Source: Amanita rubescens
Lineage: Eukaryota > Basidiomycota > Agaricomycetes > Agaricales > Amanitaceae
Length of the DNA: 64,000 nucleotides
Direction: 5' to 3'
Assembly (NCBI GenBank): GCA_015039365.1
Contig: WION01000078.1
Coordinates: 1 to 64,000 of the forward strand
The notes beneath the pieces are model-generated. The model was not told where the DNA came from and ran no database searches. It saw only the letters and a program-made list of their open reading frames with translations. Below are positions 51,001 through 61,341 of the stretch, in pieces. The position numbers were made by a program, and so were the translations under genes. The stretch's first letter is position 1, and each line of letters begins with the position of its first letter.

Positions 51001-53570
51001 CGGACAGCTTATCCGGTCTCCGTTGATCAGGGATAAATACCCAGGCTTCACATCCAAATACTCGAAAGTATGATACGTCTGGTTTTTTATTAAGAAGATT
51101 TTCCAGAGGGGTCTTCCATTTAGTCCGTTTTAGGGGAGTGCGGTTGTACACATGCACAGCCGTTCTGAATGAGAACTCCCACCAAGATTTCGGACATCCT
51201 GCGTCTAATCGCATAGCCTCAGCTTTGTCTGACAAAGTCTGATTCATGTGTTCAACGCGACCATTTTGTTGTGGGGTGTAAGGAGCTGTCTGTTGATGTT
51301 TAATTCCTTTGGATTTAAGGAATTCTTCAAAGGCTTTATTTACAAATTCCCCCCCTCGATCAGAACGGAGGTGAGAAATAGGTTGTTTAGGATCTACAAA
51401 CTCATTATACCATCCGGTAAAATATTCTAGAGTTTGATCTTTGGTTTTTAATAAACCAATCCACGTATACGAGGTGAAATCGTCAACGATAACACCAATA
51501 TATTTGTATTTGTGGTAAGATATGGCCGGTACGGTCATAAGATCCATATGGAGTAACTCAAAGGGACGAGTAGCTCTCTTTGAAGACAGTTTATAAGGTT
51601 TTGCCTTCATTTTGCCTTTTAGACAACCTTCACAACGTAGTTTTCCTTCTGGAAGTGTAACTTCTTTCCATCCATTGACGTTTAACGGTATCTTCGAAAA
51701 GACTTCATTAGATGGATGACCAAAACGTTTATGCCAGGTCTCATAGTCTAATAATTTTTCTATAGACTCTGCGTTTGGTTTCTTTGTCGGTCTTCCAAGA
51801 ATCAATTTAGAATTCCTGTTGGCTAAGCCAGGACCGGAAACCAGTGTAGGATTCATTATAATAATCCTACCTCGAGCGTAAACTAATGTATCATCGGGCA
51901 TAAGATAATGTCCTTCGATACATGTTCTACCCGAGTCTGTAAAGGAAAAGACTACCATCTTTTCATCTTGTTTACAAGTCAATCCTTGTCGGATTAATCT
52001 GCCGTTTGAAATCAAGCGTGCAGTTGCCCGTGGCATATATAGGACAGGGAAGAGCTTTACGAGTGTTGTTTCTCCTGTGGATAACTTGTGTTCAAGAATA
52101 ACTGTGCCAAGTCCCTCAAGACGATCTAAACCATTAGCAGTTTTAACACTGTGGTTTTCATTTGCAGGAAATTCTCTGTATTCAGAGAAATCTTTCCTAC
52201 TAAAGGTAAAGTGATCGGATGCACCGGAGTCACACATCCATAGTGTTTCTCCAGTACGTTTCTCAACACATTCCGGACAGGGACATGTTGGATGTACTTT
52301 ATCTTTAAATTTTCTTTTATTGACTGCTAAACACGTAAAAGGTTTCTTAAACATGTTACCAATATTATATGATCGTTCGATCATATTTGCATTATAAATG
52401 GCAGTGTCACGCGACTTATCTCTTACGAGGCAGGTTTCGTCTAAATTTTCTTTATAATTTATACTATCATATAGTACAGATTGTTCAAAGAAGGAATTTA
52501 TTGTACAACAATGATGTCCCAATTTAGGGAACACCATTTTCATCGCTGCCTCTATAAAGAGAAAGTTAGCCATTTCTAACTTCTTAATGGTTTCATACCA
52601 TTGTTCGCCGTTATCTTCATAGTAATAATCGTCATAATATAGTTCAGCTTCCTGATCTATATCCATATTTTTGTAGTCGATATCGTCTGACAATATCCCC
52701 ATTCCTCGGTTCGATTTATAGGACTCAAAGTCCTGTTCGTCCTTTTCTCTTTGTTTGCCTTTGCTAGAGCCGGCAACTGGCTCAGTAATGTCATAAGGCC
52801 CAATACGGGCGACGGTATGTGCAGAACTCATAGTATGTTCTGCGGCTTTGGCAGCCTTCTTCTCGGCTGCATCTGCCTTTCGGCGTTCTCGGTTTCTCTC
52901 CCAGTTAGGACCACGTGTTTGGCCCTCAACTTTACCCGGCCAATTTTGATTTGCCGGAGGAGCAGTAGGAGCTGGTGTCTGAGCGCCTTGTGGAGGCCTA
53001 GAATAAGGCCTCCCCCCACGTCCACGACCTGCTCCGCGGCCACGTCCGTGAGCACGTCCTCGTCCTCGACCACGTACTTGTTGCCATGGTTGCTGCTGTT
53101 GTTGCGACGTATTAGCCGTCGCGGCAGATTCAGGGTGCCTTCGGCGCCACTCATTCTGTATTAAGGGAAGTATCCCTTGGATCGTAAGATCCGATGGTTC
53201 TGTTGTGGCAAGAACCACAGCGGCAAAATTGTCCCAATGACGGGGGACAGCTGAAAGTACAATCATTGCCTGTACATTTGCAGGCAATGTAATTCCGCTT
53301 GATGCTAAGCGGTTTATGATGGCGAGGAGGTCGTTTAAGGATTGTGTGGGATCCTTTTTATCTTGGAATTTCCAATTTATTGCTAATTGGAAATCATTAT
53401 AAATACCGGCGGATGTTGTTACACCGTATTGTTCTGCTAAGTTCTGCCATAGAACTCGGGCGGAAACAACATGTTCATTGATCTGCTGTATAGTAGCAGT
53501 ACATTTCATGTTTATGGATCCGAGGATGCGATCATCCTCGACGACCCAATCATCAAAGGCCTTTTTGATA
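48038..53570 (-). pseudogene. B2 gag-pol, main part (interrupted by E)
   Basis: One open minus frame from gag residue 105 to the stop at 48038. Order: rest of gag with the RG-rich stretch, protease (WMCDSGASDHF), pre-integrase zinc, integrase (HMDLM, RSDRGGEF, GRVEHMNQ), the long charged linker, RT with YVDD, and RNase H. It is nearly the same as B1, with substitutions such as VEHMNQ for VERMNQ next to the catalytic E. It shows that gag and pol are one frame and defines the edges of J and K in B1. The N-terminus continues at 61883-62196 beyond E. The frame entry at 53599 (MEIDV) lies in E sequence and is not the real start. Confidence 0.94.
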
Positions 53571-53575
53571 GCCTC

Positions 53576-54101
53576 TGTTATGATCACGTCAATCTCCACC
53601 TACAATGTGTCCACGCTAAGAGCGCTTGACAAAGTAGACTAAGTCCAACGGACAAGTCAAACAATAGGTGAACGAATAAGCTAAGTGATAAGACGACTAG
53701 AAGAAGTCTTATCCTTGAGAGCGATAATGAACGGAGTAGAAACGACATTCTTTAGGTGAGATGGGATGTGATATTGATAAAGACAGACTAGACAGTTAAG
53801 TCGAACTTAAGGTTCGACGTTACAGTACATCGGTTTATATACATGTACAGAAGCACGGCCTTATCGTAAGTAGAACAAGGGCGATAGCAAGTATAGGTAA
53901 AACAGGGGGCATAGGGGATGGTACGCGTATGAACAAGGGGTTGGGCATAGGGTAAACGGAATGGGGATCGATAAGGGAACGAGGTAGTCCGTTTGATGAA
54001 CATAATGGGGATGCGACGAAGGGGTAGGCATATACGAAAAAGTAAGCATGTCCGACGTGTCATGTAATCATAATGTAGGAGTCCGTACCGTGTTTGTAAC
54101 A
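53576..54101 (-). repeat. 3' LTR of E
   Basis: Minus strand TGTTACAAACACGG...GTGATCATAACA, 526 bp. It keeps the intact TAAGTTCGACTTAA motif (53809-53796). Confidence 0.92.
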
Positions 54102-54150
54102 CTAGCTCTCCTCTACGTTGTTGACCGCAACAACAATATGCGGGTATCCT

Positions 54151-55866
54151 CTAGGTGTCGAGGTTATGGCGGGCGTCTTCATCGTCGTAGGGATGATAGC
54201 CGGCTGAGTTGTCGACGAAGGCGGCGAAGTCATTCGTCTTGATTCCATCCTCCTGCATTCCAGTTGGTGGGTGTGTCCGTATACGTTTGGACGAGCTCTT
54301 CGTTGTTGGCCTCAAGCGAGTTGAGGAGTTTATGGAGAACCTTGAGGCGTCGGTTCTCTTCTTTGAGGAGCTTGATGATGCGCTCCTTTGATTCGTCGTC
54401 GGGACGAGGGACCGTTGGTGGTAGGGATGTGGCGGCGAAAAGCCGGACGTGGGACTGGTAGTGGAGGAAATCCGAGATTTCCTGGTGGATGCGGGCGAGA
54501 CGTTCTCGACCATCGAAGGCGCCGATGCTAAAGGCGGAGGGGGTGGAAGCCGATGCGGCGTTGGAGATGGCGGGGGTCTGTTGGGTCTGTTCTGCGTTCC
54601 CTTCCATAGTCGATAAAGGTTGTGTTGGGGAATGAGTGAGCGTCCGAGGTTCTTAAACCTTTCAGCGGTCTGCGTGACGGGCGTGGAAGGTATAAGGTTC
54701 TGATGGAGATCTAATTCCATCATGACGTGAGCAACTTCTTCATAAGCGTTACGAGAGAGTTGCTGCGGTTTAGCTCCTTTGGTAAACAGATCTTCTGTCC
54801 ATGCGGTAGTCCGTCTAGAGGATTCGGCGATCTCTTTAATCCGATCTGCTAGATCTGTTAGGGCGATTGCTCCGATTTCGGTTCTGTTCGTGAGCTCTAA
54901 GATATGCTGTGCATCTGGTGCGATCCTGTGAGGGTCAAAGCTGTGATGGATGGCGACAAGATCGTTGGGGTCGTCGTTAAGGATGAATGGAGGGTGTGCT
55001 TCATTCCTGACGTCTAAGATTGCTTGTTCGTAGAAGCGTTCTACGTCAGCAGCGAGGATTCGACGTAAGAGATCGACTCCAAATTGGTGGATGGTGCATC
55101 CATGAGAGAGTTTGGTGTACCATTCCATACGATCTAAGTTGGTCCAGATTTCTATAAGATCTGCGCAGTGATAATTGTATCGTTCTCGAGCGTTGACGAT
55201 GATTGCCTTGGCGAGTCTTGCGTCTGAGAGAATGCGCCAGAGTCTGGTAAGTCGTTCCAGTTCCTGAGAATTGATTGGCAGGCCGGAAAGTCTTTTAATG
55301 TCGTCAATAGTCTTTCGCATAAGAGCTGAGCTGTTATAATCTGCGAATGTCGTAAAGATCGTCTGAGGTTCAGAGGGAGTGATGTCTGCCAGGATTCGAT
55401 GACTGCTAGGGCTAACTGGGTTGTTATCATTGCTTCTGTTGCGAAGATCGCCAGTTGATTCCTTGTCGAATTCGGCAAAAGAGTCGGGGTTATGATATAT
55501 CTTTCGCATGTTATCAAGTATTTTCCTAGCTCTCCTTGTATCTTCATTATGTCTTCCGTTACCTTGATCTTCTGTGGTATCGTGAGGACTCGTAGCTCGG
55601 CTTGTTCTGGGTGAATCATCAGATCGATTCTCTTTGTCAGAATCTGAAGCGCTGTGATAAGGAACGAGGCGTGGCCTATTGGGTTTGGTGATCGTTGTCC
55701 TTCTGCTAGCATCCTGATTATTGGATGTATCGGGGGATTCGACGGTGGTGGTGGTGTTGTCGTCGTTGTCTGGGTAAAGACTGAGTATATGGGCGGTTCC
55801 GGTGATGGCGCTCTCGTCGTTGTTGGCGAGATTGTTGGTGAGGTTCTTGTTGATTCCATGATTCAT
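54151..55866 (-). CDS. Third ORF (ORF3) of E
   Basis: 571 codons from ATG 55866, 40 bp after the pol stop. The middle matches G ORF3 (RLWRILSDARLAKAI, RERYNYHCADLIEIW, VDLLRRILAADVERF). The last residues (AGYHPYDDEDARHNLDT) resemble the G end, so the frame is real at both centre and end. The stretch between (about 54250-54650) is Pro/Ser-rich and overlaps a better-looking frame, so part may be intronic or dual-coding. It has no membrane segment. Function unknown; conserved in position and sequence in two elements. Confidence 0.72.
   Translation of the reverse strand: MNHGINKNLTNNLANNDESAITGTAHILSLYPDNDDNTTTTVESPDTSNNQDASRRTTITKPNRPRLVPYHSASDSDKENRSDDSPRTSRATSPHDTTEDQGNGRHNEDTRRARKILDNMRKIYHNPDSFAEFDKESTGDLRNRSNDNNPVSPSSHRILADITPSEPQTIFTTFADYNSSALMRKTIDDIKRLSGLPINSQELERLTRLWRILSDARLAKAIIVNARERYNYHCADLIEIWTNLDRMEWYTKLSHGCTIHQFGVDLLRRILAADVERFYEQAILDVRNEAHPPFILNDDPNDLVAIHHSFDPHRIAPDAQHILELTNRTEIGAIALTDLADRIKEIAESSRRTTAWTEDLFTKGAKPQQLSRNAYEEVAHVMMELDLHQNLIPSTPVTQTAERFKNLGRSLIPQHNLYRLWKGTQNRPNRPPPSPTPHRLPPPPPLASAPSMVENVSPASTRKSRISSTTSPTSGFSPPHPYHQRSLVPTTNQRSASSSSSKKRTDASRFSINSSTRLRPTTKSSSKRIRTHPPTGMQEDGIKTNDFAAFVDNSAGYHPYDDEDARHNLDT
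54230..54607 (-). CDS. Small coiled-coil frame at the 3' end of E
   Basis: 125 codons from ATG 54607, in a different frame from ORF3. Ala/Thr-rich N-terminus, then ARIHQEISDFLHYQSHVRLF and a leucine-spaced helix (IIKLLKEENRRLKVLHKLL) that should form a coiled coil. It looks more protein-like than the ORF3 frame here. The pattern of the middle resembles the third ORF of D (46720). Possibly a separate small accessory protein. Confidence 0.5.
   Translation of the reverse strand: MEGNAEQTQQTPAISNAASASTPSAFSIGAFDGRERLARIHQEISDFLHYQSHVRLFAATSLPPTVPRPDDESKERIIKLLKEENRRLKVLHKLLNSLEANNEELVQTYTDTPTNWNAGGWNQDE
55152..55859 (-). CDS. Overlapping open frame at the start of E ORF3
   Basis: 235 codons from ATG 55859, seven bases after the ORF3 ATG in another frame. 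Thr/Pro-rich N-terminus, then helical sequence (QKIKVTEDIMKIQGELGKYL, ITALQILTKRIDLMIH). G has an open frame at the same place (36420-35884). Leaky scanning past the first ATG could express it. Whether it is translated is unknown. Confidence 0.4.
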   Translation of the reverse strand: MESTRTSPTISPTTTRAPSPEPPIYSVFTQTTTTTPPPPSNPPIHPIIRMLAEGQRSPNPIGHASFLITALQILTKRIDLMIHPEQAELRVLTIPQKIKVTEDIMKIQGELGKYLITCERYIITPTLLPNSTRNQLAIFATEAMITTQLALAVIESWQTSLPLNLRRSLRHSQIITAQLLCERLLTTLKDFPACQSILRNWNDLPDSGAFSQTQDSPRQSSSTLENDTIITAQIL

Positions 55867-55905
55867 AGGTGGTTTCTGAGCGTTGTAGGTGTAATCTTTG
55901 CTCGT

Positions 55906-58900
55906 TCAGAGTTTCCTACGTTTCTTATATTCGTCAAGGATATCCTCGGCGTTTGACAAGTTCCTTTGGGGTTCCCAGGTGTTTTCACTTGTATCATAGC
56001 CTTTCCATTTGACGAGAAACTGTGATTGACGTCCGATCTTTCGGTGTGCGAGAATAGCTTCTATTTCGTATTCTTCTGATCCTTCTATCAGATCGGGTGG
56101 TGGGCGTGTGTCATTAGGTCCATGGAATTCTGTTTCTTTGAATGGTGATAGTAGACATGCGTGGAATACGCTGTGTATCTTCCATTGTTTTGGTAAGTCT
56201 AATTGATAGGTGACAGGTCCTAAGACTTTCTTTATCTTGAAGGGTCCTTCTCGTTTAGGTGCGAGTTTACGTGATTGATAAGGAATGCGTAGGTTCTTTG
56301 AATCTAGCCAAACCTTTTCTCCTTCTTTGAACGGTTTAGAGTGTTTCATCGTTCGTTGTGCCATTTTGAGGCGTGCAAGGTCGTGTGCTGCCAGAGCTTC
56401 TTCTCTTGCTTTGATCAGGAGTCTGATGCGTTCGTCTGCTACAGGGGTAGCTGACTGTTCTGTAACCTGGGGTAGTGCCACAGGGTTAGATCCATACATG
56501 AGATAGAATGGTGATTGTTTCAGTTCTTCATGCGTTCTAGAATTATGAGCGAATTGCGCAATAGGAAGTATCTTGTTCCATTTGTCTGGTTCATAAGCGC
56601 AGAATATGCGGAGGTATACTTCAAGTACGGCGTTATAGCGTTCCGTTTGTCCATCTGTTTGAGGGTGAAAGGCGGTGCTCATCTTGTGTTTGATTTGTAG
56701 TGCACTGGTTATCCCTTTGAAGACTTTTGCTGCGAATTGCGGTCCTCTGTCAGATATCATAATGTCTGGTAATCCGAAGTTCTTGAAAACTTCTTTGATG
56801 TAGAGGTCGGCGGTTTCGGCTGATGTAATGGTTTTATTACAGGGACATAGAATTACTCCCTTTGAAAGTCCTTGGTCGACCACGACAAAGATAGAATCAA
56901 AACCGTCACTGGGCGGTAGATCGGTGATGAAATCCATAGTAATCTGTTGAAATGGTCGGTGTGCGTGTGATTTAATCGGCATTAGGGGTGCGGCGGTGGG
57001 GTGTGTATTAGGTTTCATCTGTTGACAGGTAAGACATCCGTCGATAAAACTTTTGACAAGTGTTGTCATTCTAGGCCACCAATAGTGTTCTCTTAGTAGG
57101 CTAAGTGTTTTGAAGAATGCAGGGTGTCCTGCACTTGGTGCTTCATGGTATTCTTTAATGATAGATCGGCGAAGATCGGAGTCCATTGGAACGTATGCTT
57201 TATTTTTAAATAGAATGATTCCGTTATCTTCGGTCCAGTCGGTGATAGCTGTGCGGAGGGGCGTTGTTCCTTTCTCCTTTAAGCATCTTCTGATAGTTTC
57301 AGCGAACTCGTCGGTTTGAGTTGCATTTTTTACTTGATCTCGGAGATCTTCGGCGATGACTTGAATGAATAATGAGTCAGGGAGCATTGTGACTGTTTCG
57401 TCATCTTCTTCTCCATTTGTGTGATCAGGTCGGCGGGATAGGGCGTCCGCTTGAGTTAGTTTTGCTCCGGGTACGTGAATTAGTTGATAATTGTATCTTG
57501 AGAGATTATTCCACCATCTTGCTTGTCTAGCTGTGAGGCGTTGTGGTGCGCGGTAATAGGTTAAGTTTTTGTGATCGCAGTGTATAGTGAGTGTGTGTTC
57601 TGCTCCAAGCAGTAGATATTTCCATTCGTCAAGGGCGTAAATTATGGCAAAGAGCTCTCGGTCGTAGATTTGCCAGTTTCGTTCGGTAGGCGTAAGTGCG
57701 TGTGAGAGATATCCACAAGGGTGTAAGTCTCCGTTTTCGTCTTTTTGCATTAAGGCGGCTCCTACAGCCCATTTAGATGCATCCGTTTCGAGTATGAAGG
57801 GTTGGTTGACATCTGGCATCTTTAGTACTGGTGCTGTCACGAAACTTTCCTTTAATGAGTCGAAGGCAACTCTACATTCTAGTGTCCATTCCCATATCTT
57901 GTTTTTCTTCGTTAAGTCGTGGAGGGGTCGTGCGAGGTGCGCGAATCCGGATATGAAACGTCTGTAGTAATTTCCAAATCCAAGAAACGAGCGTACTTGT
58001 TTAACTGTTGTCGGAGGGGGCCAGTCTCTGATTCCAGCGAGTTTTATTGGATCCATTTTTATCGTGTCTTTTGTGATTATCATGCCTAAGAAGTCCACTT
58101 CCTCGGCGGCAAATTTGCATTTTTCAAGTTTCAGGTAAAGATCGTTTTCTTTTAATTTTGCGAGTACTAGCTTCGTTCTTTTCTCGAGTTCTTGTTTGTT
58201 GCGCGCGTGTATCAAGATGTCATCCATGTAAATGGCGATCCATCCTTCGTTCATGAAGTCCCTGAAGTAATCGTCCATCATAGCTTGAAATGTTGCGGGC
58301 GAATTGCGTAGTCCAAAGAACATAACTGTTGGTTCGAATAGTCCTTTATTCGTGATAAATGCGGCTTTCCATTCGTCTCCTTCTTTGATACGAACATTGT
58401 TGTATCCCCATCTGATGTCTAGTTTCGTAAAGTATTGCGATCCTTTAAGTTGTAGCATCAAATCGGATATTAGTGGTAAAGGGTAAGAGTTTGGTTTCGT
58501 GTGTTTGTTCAAGTATCGGTAGTCTTGGCAGGGTCTGAGTGTTTTGCTATCCTTCTTTTCGACATAGAAGAATGGCGCTGCCTGCGGAGATTTGGATGGT
58601 CGTATATATCCTTTAGCTAGTTGTTCTTTGATCCATTCGTCAAGCGTGTTTTGCTGTAATGGTGATATTGGGTAGATCTTTCCTTTCTTTGGTATGAAAT
58701 CTTCTCGAAGTTCAATTGCGTGATCCCATGATCTTTGGTCCGGGAATCGTTCTGACGCTTGTTTTTCAAATATCTCTTTCCATTCGAGATACTCAGGAGG
58801 TAGTGTAATTTCCTTCTGATCGGTGTTGTACTTGTGTTCCATTTGTTGAGCCGGTGAGTAGCGATTAATCGTGATCTCGTCATAATCTTCTTCAGTCCAT

Positions 58901-59529
58901 CTTCCTATATCTTCAAATGGTGGTTTCCAACTTAGACTCTTCTCTTCTGATCCTTTGTGTGACAACAAATATCGAATTACGACGTCTTCTTCCCATTTAG
59001 GCATTGCTTCTTCATCAAGTCGATGCAAGATGCTCCGTATTGATGCCTTCCATTCGTCTTCTTTGGAGTTATGGAACTCCAGAGTTCTATTCCTCCAGCT
59101 TATGATTGGGTCGTGCTTCTCGAGCCATGGAAGCCCCAGTATTAAGTTTTGATCGCCAAGCGAAGTGACCAAGAACCATTCGGTCATCTTCTTTCCATTG
59201 ATATCGATGGTGATCAAACACTTGTCAGAAATTTCTCCATTCGTATTATATGTGCCGTCAACGTTCTTGACTCGGATCGGTCTTGTGAGTTTCTTCTTTC
59301 TCCATTTATGCGCGATTGATGAATTAATAAATAAACCTTCTGCACCGCTGTCGACCAGTGCAGTCATTGATTCAGTGTTGTCTTCGGTTTCAACTTTGAG
59401 AGGAATAGATAATCGATTGCTTGAGATAGAACGTACTATTACAGGTGATATCGAAAGATCGTCCTTTGGAGTTGAATCCGAAGTTATGGGACAGGCATCC
59501 ACTGACATGTGTCCCACTGTCAAAAATCC
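55906..59529 (-). CDS. Pol of E: protease, RT, RNase H, integrase, chromodomain
   Basis: About 1205 codons in the -1 frame after gag, with no ATG at entry (TTG at 59523). Protease with canonical DSG (LVDSGAEGLF), RT (LDIRWGYNNVRI, YMDD), RNase H (ETDASKWAVGAALM), integrase zinc finger (AGHPAFFKTLSLL...CLTCQQ), core (DFITDLPPSDG, SDRGPQF, GQTERYN) and C-terminal chromodomain (FLVKWKGYDTSENTWEP). Strongly similar to G pol along its length. No stop is seen, so the pol is likely functional or was until recently. Its product would copy the element and insert it into heterochromatin. Confidence 0.93.
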   Translation of the reverse strand, partial: GFLTVGHMSVDACPITSDSTPKDDLSISPVIVRSISSNRLSIPLKVETEDNTESMTALVDSGAEGLFINSSIAHKWRKKKLTRPIRVKNVDGTYNTNGEISDKCLITIDINGKKMTEWFLVTSLGDQNLILGLPWLEKHDPIISWRNRTLEFHNSKEDEWKASIRSILHRLDEEAMPKWEEDVVIRYLLSHKGSEEKSLSWKPPFEDIGRWTEEDYDEITINRYSPAQQMEHKYNTDQKEITLPPEYLEWKEIFEKQASERFPDQRSWDHAIELREDFIPKKGKIYPISPLQQNTLDEWIKEQLAKGYIRPSKSPQAAPFFYVEKKDSKTLRPCQDYRYLNKHTKPNSYPLPLISDLMLQLKGSQYFTKLDIRWGYNNVRIKEGDEWKAAFITNKGLFEPTVMFFGLRNSPATFQAMMDDYFRDFMNEGWIAIYMDDILIHARNKQELEKRTKLVLAKLKENDLYLKLEKCKFAAEEVDFLGMIITKDTIKMDPIKLAGIRDWPPPTTVKQVRSFLGFGNYYRRFISGFAHLARPLHDLTKKNKIWEWTLECRVAFDSLKESFVTAPVLKMPDVNQPFILETDASKWAVGAALMQKDENGDLHPCGYLSHALTPTERNWQIYDRELFAIIYALDEWKYLLLGAEHTLTIHCDHKNLTYYRAPQRLTARQARWWNNLSRYNYQLIHVPGAKLTQADALSRRPDHTNGEEDDETVTMLPDSLFIQVIAEDLRDQVKNATQTDEFAETIRRCLKEKGTTPLRTAITDWTEDNGIILFKNKAYVPMDSDLRRSIIKEYHEAPSAGHPAFFKTLSLLREHYWWPRMTTLVKSFIDGCLTCQQMKPNTHPTAAPLMPIKSHAHRPFQQITMDFITDLPPSDGFDSIFVVVDQGLSKGVILCPCNKTITSAETADLYIKEVFKNFGLPDIMISDRGPQFAAKVFKGITSALQIKHKMSTAFHPQTDGQTERYNAVLEVYLRIFCAYEPDKWNKILPIAQFAHNSRTHEELKQSPFYLMYGSNPVALPQVTEQSATPVADERIRLLIKAREEALAAHDLARLKMAQRTMKHSKPFKEGEKVWLDSKNLRIPYQSRKLAPKREGPFKIKKVLGPVTYQLDLPKQWKIHSVFHACLLSPFKETEFHGPNDTRPPPDLIEGSEEYEIEAILAHRKIGRQSQFLVKWKGYDTSENTWEPQRNLSNAEDILDEYKKRRKL

Positions 59530-61241
59530 GGTTTATCTGCGTTGATAAGGAGGTTGATACGTTGATCTGGAGAGAGTTTCTTCAACATAGCGCGTATTGT
59601 TCTGTCGCTAGTGTCTTCTTCTTCTTCTAGTTCTTGCTGGCTAGACTCTTCGACGTCTTCATAGTTACTGCCATCGTCATCCCTTTCGGTTGCTCGAATA
59701 TGACGACCGTGTGCGAATTTCTTTCCTTTCTTTCCATTAAACTTCTTCTTTCCTTTGTAAGATCCTTTATCCTTCCTCATGGGGCATTGTCCTGACATGT
59801 GGTCCGCTTTATGACATATGAAGCAAAGTCCATCGCGGATGTGTCGGGTTCGTTCATCCTTAGATAACGCGCCAAGAATTATTGCATCGAGATCCATATC
59901 CCATTCGTTTCGAGGGGGTTTGTGTGAAGATGTTCCACCTCTGTTGGTTGCTAGAATGCCAATATGTGTTTCGGCATTGTATGCTCTGAGTGCTCCTTCG
60001 TACCATTCGTCCAAGGTTTTGGGGTCTCTCATTACGACTGCTCTGTATGTGTTGGCGTCGAGTCCTTGTCCAAACATGTGGGTAGCGGCACTGCCTGTGA
60101 TTCCAACTTTTTTTATAAGTTCTTTGAATAAACCAACGTATTTTGGGATTGAGATCCGTTTTCCTTTCTTGTCTTTGCGTTTCTGAAGCTGAACTAATTC
60201 CGTGTACGCGTTTCCGGGTGAATCTATTTCTTGCCAATTGTTGAGGAATCTGGTTTTGAATCCTGTCCAGTCGTTCCATGTTATTTCCGTCTTTGTTGCA
60301 TCATTAAGATCGTCGTTTTGATTGCGTCTCCAGTTCTCAGCTTTGTCGGTTATCATAGATAACGTCAGTCCGATTTTAAGTCTATCAGTATTGATGCGAC
60401 CTGGATTGAGATCTAGGAATAGTTCCATTCGATCTATGAAATCCTGTGCTTGAGATCGTTTTCCTGTGAAGGTAGGGATTTCTCCTAAGAGACTAGGAAT
60501 CGGTTGTATTGCTGGCGTTGTCATAGTAGCTATTGGTGGTTCTGGAGGTGGTGTAGGCAGTTTCTGTGGTGGTACTGGTGGTCCTGGACTAAGATCGGGT
60601 TTAGGATCGACTTCTATGTATTGAAGTCCTGGGGAATTCGGTTTCTCCTGTTCTATTTCAAATGGGTTGAAATCGATTGGGCTAAGTAAGTCTGGAACAG
60701 TTTTGTCTTCCGACTCGGAAAGGTCACTGGAACTTTCGAATTGCTGATCGGGGTTTTCGTCACTTGATTCGGTTCCTGATTCGCTTTCTTCTGTTACTCC
60801 AAAAGTTTTACCTTTTGGTGTAGTTTTGACTGCTGCTTTCGGTGTAGAGACTGCGCTTCTGTGCTGTAGGCTTTCGGGCAAGTTATCTGGGTTTCCTTCT
60901 ATCCACTTTGGTCCTTTGAAGAAATCGTCTGGTACAAATTCGTATGTGAGTTCTGATTCAGGGCCTGGGTTATATCCTCCCCAACGTTTGGTATTTTCGT
61001 CGAATTCGACTTCAAATCCTAGAAGATAGTATTTGTCGTTGAATCGATGATAGAATGCGTTGTTGGGTGGTCTGTTGGCTCTCTGTGGTATCCAAAACTC
61101 TGATGTTGGTACGAGACTGTGGTCTTTCGAATATTTCCAAAGGTGGTCTTTAGAGTCGTTGTAGATAGCGATGTGATCTAGATAATAGTGTCCTCTTGTT
61201 CCTCTTGTAGCACGGTTAGGCGGTGTTCTCTGTTGATCCAA
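59520..61241 (-). CDS. Gag of E, probably non-AUG start
   Basis: The frame is open from 61265 (after TAG) to TGA 59522-59520. TTG at 61241 (L-D-Q-Q-R-T-P-P-N-R) aligns with ACG at 41782 in G. The first ATG comes more than 200 codons later (MTTPAIQPIPS), yet the region before it is homologous to G, so it is translated. Core: GEIPTFTGKRSQAQDFIDRM and NPGRINTDRLKIGLTL. CCHC knuckle CFICHKADHMSGQC. Acidic tail before the slip site. Confidence 0.85.
   Translation of the reverse strand: MDQQRTPPNRATRGTRGHYYLDHIAIYNDSKDHLWKYSKDHSLVPTSEFWIPQRANRPPNNAFYHRFNDKYYLLGFEVEFDENTKRWGGYNPGPESELTYEFVPDDFFKGPKWIEGNPDNLPESLQHRSAVSTPKAAVKTTPKGKTFGVTEESESGTESSDENPDQQFESSSDLSESEDKTVPDLLSPIDFNPFEIEQEKPNSPGLQYIEVDPKPDLSPGPPVPPQKLPTPPPEPPIATMTTPAIQPIPSLLGEIPTFTGKRSQAQDFIDRMELFLDLNPGRINTDRLKIGLTLSMITDKAENWRRNQNDDLNDATKTEITWNDWTGFKTRFLNNWQEIDSPGNAYTELVQLQKRKDKKGKRISIPKYVGLFKELIKKVGITGSAATHMFGQGLDANTYRAVVMRDPKTLDEWYEGALRAYNAETHIGILATNRGGTSSHKPPRNEWDMDLDAIILGALSKDERTRHIRDGLCFICHKADHMSGQCPMRKDKGSYKGKKKFNGKKGKKFAHGRHIRATERDDDGSNYEDVEESSQQELEEEEDTSDRTIRAMLKKLSPDQRINLLINADKPDF
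59523..59529 (-). promoter_or_regulatory. -1 frameshift site of E
   Basis: Minus strand GGATTTT in gag phase G GAT TTT, then TGA. The surrounding 19 bases equal those at the G junction. Confidence 0.65.
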
Positions 61242-61341
61242 AATTATTGCAGGCTGACCGGTAACCTACGGGCCGGTTCTCCGGAAGTTCGTTAAGTGTC
61301 TTTTGTTTTACCAACGAGGTAATACTCGGGTATCGTTTTGA

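Noticed and set aside
53571..53599. Start codon of a 1853-codon gag-pol at 53599
   Set aside because: The first residues (MEIDVIITE) are read from E LTR and TSD sequence. The real B2 start is ATG 62196 on the other side of E.
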